A stretch of 64,000 bases of DNA from Rhabditophanes sp. KR3021 (GCA_963281155.1 CAUJLY010000004.1:5766001-5830000), one strand, 5' to 3'; shown: positions 33,242-45,999, counted from the first letter of the stretch. The notes: generated from the letters alone by a model not told the origin. Numbers and translations: made by a program.

Positions 33242-35789
33242 CTACTTACTCATTCTAGTTGAGTGTGATATTCTGTTAATTCGTAAGCCTCCAATAGATT
33301 CTCTTTTTACATCACTTGATGAACTAGCTGCCAATAATTTTTTAGTTTCCAATGCTGGGCATGGTCGAGTTGTCACGCAATCACGACTTTCGTACGAACT
33401 GCCTACACATCCTGACGAATGATATGCTGAATCGTATATACATGAGCGGGTTCGTAATTGCCGGAGGCAAAAGCATTCATTCCAATCCCCCCAATCAGAC
33501 CATTGAGCACGCTTAAGTTCACCAGCTTGTGGAACAAACCCTTGCCCTCTTGATTCGGCATCTTGGGTAATGATGGCTGGTAGTGGTAAATTTTCCTGAA
33601 CAACAAACCCAGACTCACTTGGAACTAAAGCAAGGTCTTTTGCATTTTGAGACATTTCTGGTCTATACGAGGTATCTCTTTGAAGTTGATGTTCAGTTAT
33701 TTTAAACTTATTATGGTGTGGGGCACTCGTAGTTCCATCAGATTCAACCATTTCTCCTTCAACATCTTTCATCAAGTTTTTCAATTTTTCAATCTCTCTT
33801 TGGATAGCGACTGGATCATTTAAAGTTTTTTCATCTTGAATTGCTCCCATTAATAATTTTTTTGTCTCTTCATCCAAATCTTCGTAGTCATTTTCGTTTG
33901 TCTTTACTACTTTCTGAAAAGTAGAATCGTGATTAGCTGGTTTTCTACGAATTTCTGGCATCTCTTTGTACGATTTCGTCATTAATAAATCAGTGTCACT
34001 TTCTTCCCTGTAATTTTTGACGTTCTCATTGGGTTCAGTTTGGACATTAATCTTCTTAACTGCTCTAGCCATATTAGCAACCATAAATTCTAAGGCCTTA
34101 GCTGTATCTTCTTCCTGTGCTTTTCCTGCATCGCTGTCGTGAACGAAAAATGGAGTTCCTGCATCACTGTCAACTCTGTTCTTGATAAGGGGAGAGGGGG
34201 CATTTTTACTAATTAACAATTTTCTAATTCCTAATCCCCTGGTCTCTCCTTCTCTAATGAAAGTTGCTGGTGGCGAAGCAGGAATTGGGGTTTCAGTTGG
34301 CATCATAACATACTTGCTTGTTGTTGGTGATTGAACAGTAGTAGTTTGTGAATGAAAAGCAGTAGTAGGTGTAGCAGTTGCCTCAGCAGGAATATGATGA
34401 CTCATTGGAATCTTAATTGGGACGTTGTTACGAGGATTAGTATTGAATTCAAATGACTCTATAATGTCTCTTCCAGCAGTATCTTTAGTTGGAATTGGAT
34501 CAGCAATAATGTCTTCTACAGCAGGTGACGCGGTTGTTGGATAAACCTTTTGAACTTTCAATAATTTAGATTCATAGTTTCCTTTTCTACTGAAAGTTGG
34601 TTCAGCAACTGTTGTTCTATATTGATGAAAATGATGTTGTGGTGAGTTTGTAAAAGCTCTAATTGGTTGAACAACATGAGGTCTACGTGTTGTGAATTTC
34701 GTTACTTGAATTGGATGATATTCAGTTGTAGTCGTAGGTTCGGTTGTAGTTGTAACTTCAACAGTAGCTTCGACTGTGGACTGTTCTGTTTCAATAGCAG
34801 CTAAGGTGGTTGTTTCGGTAGTTGTTTGAATTTGATTTACATTTCCTCTATACAACAATTCAGGTCTGACACCGGGGGAACCATCAGCGCGATTTGGCAT
34901 GTTTTGAACGTTTGGCAAATTTATTCTAATTGGCTCAGTAGGAGAGTTTTTAACACCTGACATTATAGGTCTTCTTAATTTTTCTAATTTTTGCTTGGCA
35001 AGTTTTGAAGCATTTTCATTATGATCATAATCACTATATAATTGTCGCATTGCGATTTTGCGATCTTCTTCATAAGGATCATCAACGGTGTCATAATCGT
35101 CAGATATATTATTAGGTCTTCCATTATCTGTACGTGGAGAAGCACATTCTTTAGTTTCTTTATTTGGCCCTAAGCAACTAAAACCTCTGACTGTGTTACA
35201 AGCTCTTACCCTAATTTGAGCATTATTTACGCAAAAACTCCATGAAGACCATCCAGCCCAAATTGACGCATATACTAAAATAATAGTACTATTAGGTCAA
35301 AGCATTTTATCCGTTATGATTGCAGCTTAATTTAGGTAAGTATTGTTTCATTGAGATGGAAACATATTTTTAGAAAAGAAGGGTAATGAATTGGGTCACA
35401 AGGTTATTTTTTGACATGATTTACATTACTCGGACAAGTTAGGTATATCGGTTTAGTTATGTGGAAAAAAACAGATGAAAGTGTCGAAGGGTGGTCAATT
35501 TAGCGGATAACATGAAAGGTTACATAAATCTAATTGACATTGAAACAATACGTAACTTTAACATGGATATAATTGATACCATTACATTAAGTTGTTGTTA
35601 AGACAAGAATAACTTACATCTCTGAATATTTTGAGTCATTGGTCTGGGAGTATAATATCCTACAAATTGATTTAATCTTCCTGTCCTATAAGAATCTGGA
35701 TTTGAAGTTGAAGTTTCTCCATCTTGAGGGTGTACCAAATTTAAATTCAATACTAATAATATTCCCAATAACCTCCAATATAATAGCAT
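33242..35789 (-). CDS. Large secreted protein with two thrombospondin type-1 repeats
   Basis: Exons 35618-35789 and 33242-35274 (343-base intron) give 734 residues. A signal peptide (MLLYWRLLGILLVLNLNLV) is followed by an N-terminal TSR (IWAGWSSWSFCVNN, VRACNTV, CLGPNKETKEC) near residues 60-105. A second TSR lies close to the C-terminus (AQWSDWGDWNECF, LRTRSC, CVGSSYESRDC). The W-x-x-W-x-x-W/C pattern and three disulfide-type Cys pairs are visible in each. The roughly 500 residues between are disordered, with Thr/Pro-rich stretches (TTTTEPTTTTEYHPIQ) and later acidic segments (YEDLDEETKKLL). TSR proteins act in extracellular matrix and guidance. The role here is unknown, but a glycosylated matrix or cuticle protein is plausible. 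Confidence 0.82.
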
Positions 35790-38700
35790 GCTTTATTTTG
35801 TCAATTAGTTTTAAATACTTTATATTTAACAAATATTCAATTAAAACTAAATTGTAATTAATGAATGGTCTAAAAGAAAATAAATTAGTATGAGAATAAT
35901 TAGTTATTATAGATAAAATAAATTATAGTTATTTGAAATTAATTAGTGACTAAAAGACAATTAATGAGTTATTAAATTGCTTATTAAAAAGATATGATAC
36001 GTGAACTATTATAATTTAAGGATATCTTAGCAGTTTTAGCAATATTTGTTAATTAAATTACAAATATTTCCATCCTTAATATCTTTAAAATAGTATCCAC
36101 AATAGTATGCAACGCCTTTAGCGATTTAAATTCATCTTACTATTAATAAGATCCCAATGTCACATTCTTGTTGGATGTTGAAATTAAAGGTTAAACGACG
36201 ATGTTAGGTATAAATTATCAATAATTGGATGAGATGATAAAAAATTTGGATCAGCAATGATACGTTTTGATGGAAGGTGAGTAAATAAAAAATGTAATTA
36301 TATAAGTCGTATGAATGTTTATCAATGGGTTTATCTTGAATGTTATAAAGGGTATTCTTGGCGCTCACTAACCCTCTTTTAAAATACAATTTTGACAGAA
36401 ATTTTTGCATTGTTTTGCCGATAATAAGGATCAAAAGTAAAATATAATATATTTAAATGTAATGAATGGATGATGGTTTAATGTGATAAGATACAGACAA
36501 TCAACTATTAACTGTCCATTATAATACGTTCGTGTCAATTTAAGCCAGTCTATATTAAAGAGACACTGAAATCGCCTTCAAACTGGGTCATTTACAGATA
36601 TCTTAAAATTGGATGGTCCGAACAAAGGTAGGGTATGTAAATGAAAATAGTTTATACAGATTGATGATCCAATTAACGTACTTCGTAATTACTGCTATAC
36701 CGCATGCAAAAATAAAGAAAAGTGATCTTGACAGTGAGCTAGGATAATAATAATAATTACATACATAATTCAAGACATTTATTACGGAAAGCTATAAAAC
36801 AACAACAAATTCCATGGAATGTACCGACAAACACACGCATTATTATTAGAGAAAAATAATTAGTTTAACAACTTATTTTTTTACCAAATATATAGTTTTC
36901 GGTAGTGCCTAAATCCACTCATTATTTTTATAAAAATATTTGTAATTAGATTTATAATGATATTTGAGTATTAAAAAATAGTTTATGTACCATAATTTGC
37001 TGTATTATTTTCAGCAATCAGGAAATATCACTTTTTCAACGTTTCCTGTCTATTTATCTGGTATGGCACGGATATGATATCTATCTACTATAGATATCCA
37101 TTTGTATACTTTTCATACTTGATTAAAAATCATGGTCAATGACAACTATTGACATTTGGGATTCCATATCTCACTAATTTTTATTTATTCCAAATCAAGA
37201 GATAAGCTTTTTTATTTGTTTAAAAGATCACAAAAAATATAACATGAGAGATTGCATTTTATTTTAATGTGATTCATTCTTCCTGTCCAAAATGTGTAAT
37301 TTATTAATTTTCATATAATAATGTAATAATTTTGAAACCATTTGTCACATAAATAAGGCTGACCCAACTGAATAATCAAATATGTAAATTTTAATAAAAA
37401 AATAGTATTAACAGCTCCAAGTTCCTTTGCGTTTTAATTAATTTTAAATTAAATTGAGTCAATGATAGATGATTTTTGATGAAACATCATGATTGCATAT
37501 TTAACCACTTTATTTTAAGGTTACACTTCGAAATAAGATAATTGGAAAATTGAATTGCCCTATAATATTTTTTCTCATTTCCCATTTTTCATCTTAAAAA
37601 TTTATATTTGTTATATAAATTTAAAAGTTTATTTTTAGTATTGCAATCGGCAGCTGCTAATATCTAACTAAACACCTTTTTGTAACCATTTTGAATTATT
37701 TATGGTATTTATCGGTTTATAGAATAATAACGTTTTCACACTTTTAAACTGCCTGTTATTTTTTGTTAAATAGGGAAATTATCAGATTAAACTTGATATC
37801 TTAAACTTTATATAAAAAATACGTTCCCATATTATACACATTTGATATTAATCCTGTTGAAAGCATTAATACATTTGTTTTTACTATCATTTAGATGTTG
37901 AATTTTTGGCAAAACATGATGCAAAAATGTGATGCAAGTATATTGCATTTTCTATTTTATGTAGATTAAATTGTTGGTTATCATAAATCACTTAAATAAT
38001 TTTAATTTGCTTTAATTCAACTTTTAGAACTATGTATTTATGATTAAAGTATTTCTCCTTAAATCTATCTTTTGATTACTAATTTCATTTGGATACTTGT
38101 CAAGGAAAAATAATACATTTAAAAAAGCGTCTTCGTCCATTATGATATGGAATCTTAATTATGAAATAAATATTCAATTTCCATCCTTTTATTTGTGAAT
38201 TTGTAATACTTTGTTAGTTTTTCAATTCTCAATTCCATTCTTAAACAAATTTTTACTTTAAATAACATCATACTTATGCGGAAATATAATGTCTATTGGC
38301 CCTTGCTATAATGTATATTGACAATCCTTGTCTGAAACTCTTATTAACTATATTATACCACCTAAGAAAGTCACAATATTATTACTAGTCACAATAAATT
38401 AGTATATGCACCTTTGACTGTTCCTCTAATGAAATGAGTAAAAATAATTGTGTTTTTTAAATTTATACTTCAATTAATATTAAAACGCAATTCATGTTAA
38501 TGATCATTTTATTGCGCCGCCATCAACTCTTTTTATTTTTAATGGTTAACATTTTTTATGACTCCCAAAATTGTATTTAACAACAATTCTTAGAAAAGAT
38601 CCTTGTACATAAAGAAATGCAAACTTATTGCTTAAAGAAGCATCGGACAGCAGAGATGTTTAAATTTATTATATTCATTTCAGGTTGTCTCATAAATATT

Positions 38701-39491
38701 ATAGAGCAAATGTTTAAAGATAAGTAAATGTTATGAAGTCTAAAAAGTCAATGTTGACGAATTACTTTCTTTAGCAAAAATATAAGTAATCGTGTTAACA
38801 ACTCCTTTGATAACATATTAAACGCATAACTTTATTTTTTTACTTTTTATTGGGGTATCATCATTATAAAATTTTCACTCCAGCAAACCTCTTTTTAAGT
38901 TTGTTTTTTTTCAATAATTCTACACACTTTGAAGTCTCGAAAAATTAATGCTTTGGTTTAAAGGGACGCAAACCTCTTTTATTATTATATATTCATCAAC
39001 ACTAAATGAATCGTATAATCACTGCAACCTCTTTTATAATAATAGTCAAGAATAAGTTTATATCTTGACCATCAGAAAGTTTAAATTCATAAGTTTCCAA
39101 TAAATCAGTATCGTTTTAACTGTTTTGATATATTTCTCATACCAAACCTGTTTTCTTATTTTAATAATTTTACCTAATTACATCTACATGTTTCAAATAA
39201 AGAAAGATTATTGAAACTCATATTACCTTATGTTCAAGTTCAATCAGCTTAAGTTCTTTTTGTTTAGAAAAATATAGTTTGTGATTAAATAAAGCACATT
39301 AAGCTAAATTATTTATCGTATTTCGACTTTATACACCTGTATTATTATTTCTTATTTTGATTCACATCACTTTTCAGACGGCAAGTACTAATTGAATTTG
39401 GCTAAAAAACAAGTTTCCTTCCTAATAATCACAATTAAATTATTTCTGTAACATACAAGTTAGCAACAATAAGGTAAAGACGATAAACTCA
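35790..39491. other. Long gene-free A+T-rich region
   Basis: 3.7 kb between divergent genes. No exon could be supported on either strand. The only structure I noticed is the spaced CAAACCTCTTTT-like motif near its right end (38882-39156). Confidence 0.5.
38882..39156 (+). repeat. Spaced GCAAACCTCTTTT-like motif copies
   Basis: GCAAACCTCTTTT occurs at about 38883 and 38969, GCAACCTCTTTTA at 39024, and a weaker CCAAACCTGTTTT at 39142, spaced 55 to 118 bases. They lie 340 to 610 bases upstream of the next gene's ATG. Flanks are not alike, so this is not a tandem repeat. Repeated factor-binding sites are one explanation. Confidence 0.4.
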
Positions 39492-40390
39492 ATGCTTTTT
39501 ATGTCTAATAATAAGCTTCACAACACAACTACTGATGTACCACCCCATGTTGTTAAGCACAAATCACTGCTGAATGATAGTTTGGATAATCCCAACTTCC
39601 TTAATCAACAACCTATGATGACGAATGAAATTGAACATACGACACATTTATTAAATATCACAAGTTTCAAAATGCAACCTCCGCTTATTACGTCAAATGA
39701 AACCATACAAAATACTACTATTAATGGAGTTATCAAAAAGTTTTCACGGGCGAACAGGGCTGCAACCGGAGCTACTGCTCTTGTACTTGTATTAATTGGC
39801 TTTATGTTCTTTCTGTTATTTTGTTACGTGTTGGGTAGGTGTGCAGGAAGAACAAGTGATAAGGAGGGTAATAGTAAGAGATCTAGAAGAAGAGGAAAAA
39901 GAAATAATTTAGATTTAACAGGTAAATACGATAATTAAAGTGTTCTATTAACTTTCTTATTTTAGAACAGCAAAGGCGTCAAAATGAAGTATTACATCAA
40001 AAACGTATTTATGAAATCCAGCATGAGGAAGGGTTGCACAACATGCCTCCGTCATTAGACGAAATCTCAGATGAAGATTTGGTTGTTCCGCTGCCAGGTG
40101 CCGTAGCTCACAGCAAAAGTTCAGATCTGGAGAATGGAAATTGTTTGCCACATGTTGCATTAGCCGAATCAAAGTCTGATGGTAAAGTCAATCATGAAAT
40201 CACAAATGATACTCAATCAAAACCAAAAAACAAGGCAGTTGAATTATTAATGAGAAAGGTAACAACGGTTGAGGTGCCTAAGTCAGCAATAAATGTAATA
40301 CACAAAAAGGAAATGATTCAAAAAAGAATTGCAGCGGAAGCGGCAAAGAGAGCCGAAGAAGAAGCTTCTGCCACATTAGTTATGGCATAA
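39492..40390 (+). CDS. Single-pass membrane protein of unknown function
   Basis: Two exons (39492-39921, 39966-40390; 44-base intron) give 284 residues. There is no N-terminal signal peptide. The first 95 residues are hydrophilic with several N-x-T sites (NNTTT-like start, NITSF, NETI, NTTI). One membrane span follows (ATALVLVLIGFMFFLLFCYV, about residues 96-115). Next is a strongly basic juxtamembrane run (KRSRRRGKRNN), which by the positive-inside rule puts the C-terminal half in the cytosol. The tail ends in a charged alanine/glutamate helix (RIAAEAAKRAEEEAS). Topology suggests a type III surface or adaptor-type protein. No family recognised. Confidence 0.72.
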
Positions 40391-40581
40391 TAATATACAT
40401 TTATAACCTTAATATTACTTAAAATCGGGTTTAGTAAAAAATATTCAAATTCATAACATACACTACTTTATTTGTTAAAATAAATCTAATTGAAAAATCG
40501 CATTTAAGTTATCACATATAATTGTCACAAAACGACAATAACCACCCCGTTAATTGATGTAAATGGGCATAACAGTTATCC

Positions 40582-40822
40582 TTATTCGACATTCAAACTT
40601 GTGATTTCTTGCGAAATAGCTCTAGCAAGGGCGACTCCAACTACAAAGGCACACGATGTTTTTACAAGGCCCCTAAAGTCGAAATTAAATAAGGTTAGAT
40701 GAAGTTAATATGCGTGTGGCTTACCAAATTTGTGGATCATCATAAATAATAGAGACATATTTTGAGATTCCAGAGTTTGATGACTTTGGTGGTTCAGGAC
40801 GTCTGCCGAAGGGATTATTCAT
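40582..40822 (-). CDS. TOM6-like small mitochondrial outer-membrane protein
   Basis: Two exons (40725-40822, 40582-40672; 52-base intron) encode 62 residues: a proline-rich, soluble N-terminus (MNNPFGRRPEPPKSS) then one membrane span (GLVKTSCAFVVGVALARAIS) and a short tail. The layout and the xxGVxLAR-[A/N]-[I/L]-S pattern resemble TOMM6, a small subunit that stabilises the TOM import complex; its C-terminal span in animals reads similarly around GVWLARNLS. With so short a sequence the match is suggestive only. Coding status is supported by phase, a canonical GTAAGC donor and TTTAG acceptor, and a clean start and stop. It diverges from the uridine kinase gene. Confidence 0.55.
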
Positions 40823-41662
40823 AGCTGTTTCCGAGGAAGTTTAAATATTTCTTGATTTGAAAATATAATTGAAATGTCTTGGTACCAACTTGTCTACTCC
40901 TCAACAGTCATATTTTCGTATCAAGACGTTTTGATGTTTAAATTTAAAGTTAAAAAATGGCCATATAATTGTACGGATAATTTATTGACAAAAGAATGTT
41001 TATTTTTGATATTAAAAAGAGATTTTTTGCATTTTTTTAATTTCTCGTTCAAAATTGTTGCGTTTGTGGTAATTCGGATTAATTGTAATAGTCACAAATT
41101 TATTGTAAAGTTTCTTGTCTCATCAACTACTAGAGTTATCAGTTTTAAATATGCTTCTTACAAAGCTTCCATAATCATAAATCAGTGTCTTTGACAAAGG
41201 TGGGAGATTCTCTTATGAGCCATGTATATGCTCCCTTGTACATTCTACTTCATACTATCTAAATGACAAATTTATCTGTTTTAACTTATTCATAAAAAAG
41301 ATCACGAGTATCATAGTATTCTATTCAACCATTTTGATTGAATATATTACTAACCATCACCATCCCTATTCATCGTGTCAAAGATGCTACTACAATAATG
41401 TGATTACGATCTGTGTTTATACCAAGTAGCCAATTTTTATAAATGCCCTCTCATCAGATATAACAAAATATGTAGGAACGATATAAATACACTTTTTGTT
41501 GAACAGAAATGTTTACGCAGTGCCTACATCTTTTTGTAAAACATGACAACATCAATATTTAAGTGAAAATGTTTCGTCCAGTCATTAGTTTGATTAAATT
41601 ATTTGGTTGAGTGACGTTGTTTTTATTTTTAGGGCTGAAAAGTTGGTCTTGTCTGTATTAAT
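40823..41662. promoter_or_regulatory. Divergent spacer upstream of uridine kinase gene
   Basis: 840 bases. An acceptor (TTTATTTTTAG, ending about 41632) precedes the uridine kinase ATG by about 30 bases, so a trans-spliced or 5'-UTR exon start is likely. A 106-codon plus frame at 40874-41194 is hydrophobic and F/K/I-rich in the manner of translated A+T-rich DNA and is not credited. Confidence 0.4.
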
Positions 41663-43295
41663 ATGGCATCTAAAATCGTGCCTGATATCAATTTTGACCA
41701 TCTCTCTCTAGATGATGATGTCATCGAGAGTGGAAATGCCATGGATTCCAATGAATCTCGTTCATTAGCGACTATCTATCGGAAGCGTCAAACATCCACC
41801 TCAAAAATTGACGACATTTTTGAATACAGTGATTCACACAATCATCTCAGAAAAATCTACACCAAAGGGAGACCTCCATGGTTTGATGCAACTGGAAAGA
41901 AGCCTACAAATGCTTTCATAATCGGAATCTGCGGAGGATCAAGCTCCGGTAAGACAACTGTCGCTACCAGCATTGTCTCATCAATGGGATTACCATGGGT
42001 CAACATCGTCTCAATGGATTCATTCTACAATGTTCTGACACCTGAGCAAAGCAAGAGAGCTTCTGAAGACAACTATAACTTTGATGTTCCAGCTGCCTTG
42101 GAAATGGACTTGGTTGTTGAGACTTTGAAAAAGTTAAAAGAGGGAAACTCCGCTGAGATCCCCTCCTACTGCTTCAATACCCATTCAAGGCTTGAAAACG
42201 AAACTAAAGTCCATTATGGATCCGATGTTGTTATTTTCGAAGGTACAATAAAAAGCACCGTTATTGATATATGTATTTATTTATTATTTAGGTATCCTTG
42301 CTTTCTGCGACGATCGTTTGAAGGATTTAATGGATGTAAAAGTATTTGTTGACGCCGACGCAGATGTAAGACTAGTCAGACGCCTCAAAAGAGACACCGA
42401 ACTTCGTGGACGCACTCCTCAATCTGTTCTCAGTCAATATATGCGTTTCGTGAAGCCAGCGTATGAAAAATTTGTTGATGAATTTAAATCGTCTGCCGAT
42501 GTTATTGTAAATAACAATAATAACTGTGATTATGCATGCGATGTAGCTATTCAAATGATTGTTCGGAAAATTAAGAGCAAGTTGGAGGAACGTGGATATG
42601 ATCCCAGTGAAACCCCCGTTGAACACGGCATCTATCTTCCAGAAGAAGTTTTTGCCGCTACATTGCCCACCAATTTACTCACTATTGAAGCCAGTGAATC
42701 TTGGAATGACACAATTGGCAAAATCAGAAAGTCTGTCGAGAAAAAGAAGGATTTCGTCCAAATTACCAATGAATTGATGAAATATGTCATTACGAAGGCT
42801 GTCAAGGACGAGGAAACTATTGTTAATGGAAACGGGAAGTGTGACAATCTTTTATTTGAAAGAAAGAACTTCAAGAACGATGTAAGTATGGTCACTTATA
42901 CATACCCAGGAAATAGCATTCAACCAGCAATCGCGACAATTCTTTCTAACGTCAAAAAAGGAACGATGGTAATTAAAACTAACAACATTTCAAAGAACCC
43001 GGAATTGTATGAGTTTGATTTGCCAAAGCAAATTCAAAAGACAAACTGCTACCTTTTGGATCCCGTAATTTCTTCCGGCTCAGCTTTAATGGCAATTCGC
43101 GTACTTCTTGACCACCATGTTCCTGAGCAAAACATCTCCATTTGCGGAATTTTAATTTCTGACAGAGCTGCTAAAGCCATTGCTTATGCCTATCCTCATG
43201 TCAAGATTATTGCGATGGAGGTTGATTCCAAACAAAACATTGATGCATTGAAGCCCGGAATATACAATCTCTTTGATGGAAAAGTAAAGTTTTAA
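41663..43295 (+). CDS. uckl1: Uridine kinase-like / UPRT-domain fusion protein (UCKL1)
   Basis: Two exons (41663-42242, 42292-43295; 49-base intron) give 527 residues. The N-terminal half is a uridine-cytidine kinase with P-loop GICGGSSSGKTTVA (near residue 95), MDSFYNVLTPEQ, NYNFDVPAALEMDL, the FEGILAFCDDRL strand and the lid RLVRRLKRDTELRGR. Such enzymes phosphorylate uridine to UMP in pyrimidine salvage. The C-terminal half resembles uracil phosphoribosyltransferase, ending with YLLDPVISSGSALMA and DHHVPEQNISI. The PRPP loop is altered (DPVISSGS rather than DPMLATGGS), and the usual PGIGNFGDRYFG tail is replaced by PGIYNLFDG, so UPRT activity is doubtful, as in animal UCKL1. Confidence 0.92.
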
Positions 43296-44182
43296 ATGAG
43301 CTATACGAATTGTTGTTGTTAAACTTGCATAATCACTAACTTGACAACCATATTCATTATATGGTAAACAATTTTATGCCACATCTTCATTAGATGCCAA
43401 CAGGCATTTTTATTTCCTCCTCTATATAGTATTCACTTTTATTATTGGTTTGAATAATTAAAATGATTGTTATTTTCCTTATTCTAAAATAAAGTTATTA
43501 TTTAAATAATGTCACTAGACACATAATTACATGTTTATTGTCGTCAGAGTAAATAATGAGCATATCTAAAATTAATATTTTGGCTCAATAGCAATGTATA
43601 TGAACAAATAAATATTGAAGATTCACAAGATACCTAAATATTCTTCAACTTTAGTATTTACAAAACATCTTCTAATTTTAACATCTGCAAAAACGACTAA
43701 AAACATTTAATCTCAAGACTTACAAAATATCGTTTGTAACATTTTCACAAAAATTAAAAGCATACAAGGATGTTGATCAGTAAGCATGCTGCGTTTGGAT
43801 TAGATTAATATGTACTTGTCAATATATTTAGATCCATGCTTACAATTAATCTCAAGTATACAAAAATGAATTTATAGTGTTATTTAAACTTTTCAAATAA
43901 TTATACTTACTAACACATTTGGTAAATCCGTTACTCACCATTTAAATACAACAATTAAACTTTTTAATAAGAGTTATCTATAATCCAGTTGTCAAATTGT
44001 GTTAATAAAATGTGAAACATTGGGAACAATTTCGTCATAGTAAATTTATTCAGCCGGAATTAATCTTTGGTAGATTTTATATTAATGGCTTAAAAAACAA
44101 AACAGCACAAAAGGTTAGTATTTAAGGGATATGAATTCATTTATCCTCACCACATTTTCTCACATTTATTCCTTACGACAAC
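43296..44182. other. Spacer upstream of secreted helical protein gene
   Basis: About 890 bases, A+T-rich. A TATTTAAG at about 44118 and an inverted GATA site (TTTATCC, about 44141) lie 40-65 bases before the next ATG and may be its core promoter. Confidence 0.4.
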
Positions 44183-44761
44183 ATGCAACTCAATTTCGCT
44201 ATCCTCTCTCTTGCTTTGGTAGCCTCTGCAATGGCTTTTCCAATGGCTGAAAATGAAGCAAATGGAATGTTTGAAGAAGAAGGACGTCAAGTAATGTCAT
44301 TATTTAACAAGCTTTCACCTGCTACTAAAGAAGCTATCGGAGTCATTCACAATAATACCGAACTTACAAGAGCTGCCGAGGAAAGCGCAGTTAACGATTT
44401 ATTTGCTGGATCAACTGTCAATGCTGAAGATAAAGTAACTAATAGTTATTAACTGCATTTTATTGAAATATTTTAGACTGCTTACGACACCATCAAATCT
44501 ATCGCACTATCAAAAGAAGCTGAGTTTACAGCTGCAATTGACAAAGCAGTTGCTGATTCCTCTTTGACTGAAACACAAAAGGCTCTTTATAAAGCCTGTA
44601 AAGATATCTATCAAAACAAAACTTTGACTATTAAACAGACTAAAGAAGAACTCGAAGCTGTCGCAGCTGCAGCCGATAAGGTTAACGTTGAAGATCGTAA
44701 AGCTGTTGAACAATTGATCAAGGAAACTGTTCAAGCTCAACTCAAAGCCACATCTGCTTAA
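44183..44761 (+). CDS. Small secreted alpha-helical protein (possibly DUF148/SXP-like)
   Basis: Two exons (44183-44434, 44477-44761; 42-base intron) give 178 residues. A signal peptide (MQLNFAILSLALVASAMAF) precedes an all-helical, alanine/lysine/glutamate-rich protein without cysteines. Two internally similar parts can be seen: FNKLSPATKEAIGVIHNN and ADSSLTETQKALYKACKDIY, each followed by a helix. This is the rough pattern of the nematode-specific SXP/RAL-2 (DUF148) secreted family, but I am not certain of membership. The codon use is cleaner than its neighbours (many GCT, GAA, AAG), suggesting strong expression. The promoter carries a TATA-like element and a GATA site, compatible with gut expression. 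Confidence 0.75.
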
Positions 44762-45307
44762 GTTTTATCATTACTTATATATAAACTTATTCATTATACG
44801 TTTTAAAAGACAAATCAAATATAAAGTTTTTAAATTTTGTTTTATCAAAAATATATCCCAATATTTATAACAAATATCTTAAAAATAATACAAAGGTTAT
44901 TAAAGAAAGATGTTGGAACTAAACAAATTTGTTGAACATTAATCAAAATTTCATTATGATTGTAAGCACTTTGGGATTATGTATTTAAGGACTTAAGCAC
45001 ATTGCTAGATATAACGCATTTGTCTAAAAGACTTAAAGTTAGGATTAGTAACTTTCAATATTCAAATAATATAATTGTGAAAGTTTAAAACCTCTCAAAT
45101 TTATTTTAGTGTTTTTATGTTGCATATAAATTGCTTCGTTGTTATGTCTAGAATATAAAAAATTATAGAAAGAAGTTTTGATTTCAAACAAAAAATTTAC
45201 ACATTTAATAGTAATTTTACTTATGATTTAAGCCTTAGTCAATTAAAAAGCCTTACAATTAAATGTAAAATATATATGTAGTGTTTACAAAATATATGTT
45301 TAAAATG
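44762..45307. other. 3' flanking A+T-rich DNA
   Basis: About 550 bases without supported features. Confidence 0.45.
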
Positions 45308-45836
45308 TTAAATTGGAAAAGACACATTCCAGATAAGAACTTTAAATCTTTGACTTATCCCTTTCAACGTCAGTAAGGGGTCTGCATTTGCTGTTGGGAA
45401 GTCATTTTTCGGAGCAACAAATACAAATTCATTTTCAGGTGAATGTTGCTGCTTTTCATTGTTTCCTTCACCGCTAACCTTTTTCTTGCTTTTATTTTCA
45501 CCAGTAATAATGTGAACATCTACATTCCTTGGTTGGCGTACAGATAGGGGTTTACAATCATTTACAACTTTAGGAAGTTCCTTTCTAGAAACTCCGACAT
45601 TAAAAGTTGGTAAAAGCTCAAAAGGAATAGATGGGGACTTCTCAAGTTTGGCGCATTCTTTAAAAGTTTGGAAATGCTTGTGGATCAGATGTTCAGCATT
45701 TTTTATTGAGCTTATTCCACTTGACGGGTTCAACTCTTACACATTGTTCCAAATATTTCTCCGCAGTTGGCAAATTACTTTCCAACAAATTATCTCTGTC
45801 AAATTTGTTTATGGGTAACTATGACGTGCTTTATAT
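45308..45836 (-). pseudogene. Truncated coding relic, N-terminal part out of frame
   Basis: Reading minus from an acceptor-like TTTGACAG, the sequence gives DNLLESNLPTAEKYLEQCVR and VEPVKWNKLN, then shifts frame. It continues for about 135 codons with NAEHLIHKHFQTFKECAKLE, IPFELLPTFNVGVSRKELPK and PLSVRQPRNVDVHI, ending at 45308. The first part looks like a helical repeat (TPR-like). No ATG start is available and the frame changes once near 45715, so this is probably the broken 3' end of a former gene. Family not recognised. A real gene with missed upstream exons is the alternative. Confidence 0.4.
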
Positions 45837-45999
45837 CACCTAAATTTTCTCAAAATATACATTTAAATAACGACGTAACATACACATGCGTGTAATCTTC
45901 AATTATGACGTCATTTGTAGAAGTAAATTTTCTTACAATATAGTCTAATATTTTTGGATTACCTTGAATTATATTTACATGTTACTTATCATGAATGAT

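Noticed and set aside
33183..33422. 79-codon plus-strand frame opposite the TSR gene's 3' end.
   Set aside because: It is a shadow of the antisense coding exon carrying the second TSR.
40874..41194. 106-codon plus-strand open frame in the divergent spacer.
   Set aside because: Composition is that of translated A+T-rich DNA (F, K, I, L), with no domain or signal and no splice partners; it lies in a likely promoter region.
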